From the NCBI GenBank assembly GCA_030693105.1, contig JAUYBK010000049.1, positions 1 to 7,525 on the forward strand: a stretch of 7,525 bases of DNA. Reading direction: 5' to 3'. Of the stretch, positions 7,078 through 7,525 are shown piece by piece. A program made the translations under genes and the position numbers. The stretch comes from Methanobacteriaceae archaeon (GTDB taxonomy: Archaea; Methanobacteriota; Methanobacteria; Methanobacteriales; Methanobacteriaceae). Within the stretch, counting starts at the first letter, position 1, and the number at the start of each line of letters is the position of its first letter. The notes beneath the pieces were generated by a model. That model was not told the DNA's origin and did not search any database. It saw nothing but the letters and a program-made list of their open reading frames with translations.

Positions 7078-7525
7078 ATGGGAACTGCTGAAACATTTTA
7101 CATTATTGAAAAAGAGACCATGAAGGAAAGTGTCCTTCATTCACTTGATGGAAGGATCAAACTAATATCTTTAATATTAATTATAGTTTACGCTGTATTT
7201 AGCACTCAAATAATAGTTTTGATAGCTTTAGAGGCTTATCTCTTATTATTAATTTATTTATCAACCATATCATTCAAACAAGCTTTTATGCGAATACTAG
7301 TACTTTTACCCTTCACTATTTTTATCATAGCCTTCCAGCCATTTATACGCCCAGGGGCTGTAATATACACTTTACCACTTGGAATAAACGTTACATATGA
7401 AGGATTGATGTTCGGGGCATTATTGTTTTCGCGAATTATAGTAACCCTGACCTCTATTGTAATTTTATCTTCCATTAGCCCCATGCAGGAAGTAGTTCAG
7501 TCCTTCCGAAAGCTGGGCATGCCTC
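7078..7525 (+). CDS. cbiQ: ECF transporter transmembrane (T) component CbiQ, 3' end cut
   Basis: The energy-coupling transmembrane component that links the metal-binding CbiM(N) unit to the CbiO ATPase. The frame is open from ATG 7078-7080 to the window edge: 149 complete codons of a protein usually about 250-270 residues long. It begins MGTAETFYIIEKETMKES, then LDGRIKLISL, the usual pre-helix segment of CbiQ. Hydrophobic helices lie near 28-62 and 70-87, with a further one around 110-133. The last visible stretch, SPMQEVVQSFRKLGMP, matches the EcfT-family pattern preceding the first ATPase-coupling helix. The start is set by a strong AGGTGAT (7064-7070) 7 nt upstream. The C-terminal coupling motif and the expected cbiO gene lie outside the window. 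Confidence 0.9.
   Translation, partial: MGTAETFYIIEKETMKESVLHSLDGRIKLISLILIIVYAVFSTQIIVLIALEAYLLLLIYLSTISFKQAFMRILVLLPFTIFIIAFQPFIRPGAVIYTLPLGINVTYEGLMFGALLFSRIIVTLTSIVILSSISPMQEVVQSFRKLGMP

Overview
The window looks like part of a hydrogenotrophic methanogen genome of the Methanobacteriales, probably Methanobacterium-like. It carries archaeal-type acetyl-CoA decarbonylase/synthase (ACDS, also called CODH/ACS) genes, archaeal TATA-box promoters, strong Shine-Dalgarno sites, T-rich downstream tracts, and a transition-metal ECF uptake operon. The genus is inferred from gene content and order; no sequence search was run.

Left part, minus strand, read right to left from about 5740 to 120: one tightly packed transcription unit, cdhC (acetyl-CoA synthase, A-cluster protein), cooC (nickel-insertion ATPase), cdhD and cdhE (the two corrinoid iron-sulfur protein subunits), then a polyferredoxin-like gene and a T-rich terminator. 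The right part, plus strand from about 5866 to the window end, is a divergent metal-uptake operon: cbiM, a PDGLE-domain cbiN/nikN-type gene, and a cbiQ gene cut by the window edge. The two units share a 579-base intergenic region with divergent promoters. Nickel and cobalt serve the neighbouring operon: nickel for the A-cluster, cobalt for the corrinoid of CdhDE.

The notable point is what is missing. In methanogens cdhA and cdhB, the nickel CODH alpha and epsilon subunits, normally precede cdhC. Here cdhC is the first intact gene. Just upstream of it, where cdhB would end, lies a 35-codon open stretch ending MKDEEWFKYLEKMAEE-stop. It resembles the C-terminus of a CdhB protein and is preceded by stops in all frames, so it looks like a decayed stub. 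At the other end of the operon the ferredoxin gene has an in-frame TAA straight after its last cluster cysteine, followed by 37 more protein-like codons in the same frame. Every catalytic ligand of the ACS and corrinoid proteins is nevertheless intact. The locus therefore appears to have lost its CO-oxidising, electron-handling half while keeping the acetyl-CoA-forming or -cleaving half. Whether cdhAB lie elsewhere in the genome cannot be decided from this window.

The divergent intergenic region also holds several copies of a GTAATA/TATTAC-type palindromic motif around the cbiM promoter, a candidate metal-regulator operator. The cbiN-cbiQ gap holds two mutually exclusive hairpins followed by T-runs.
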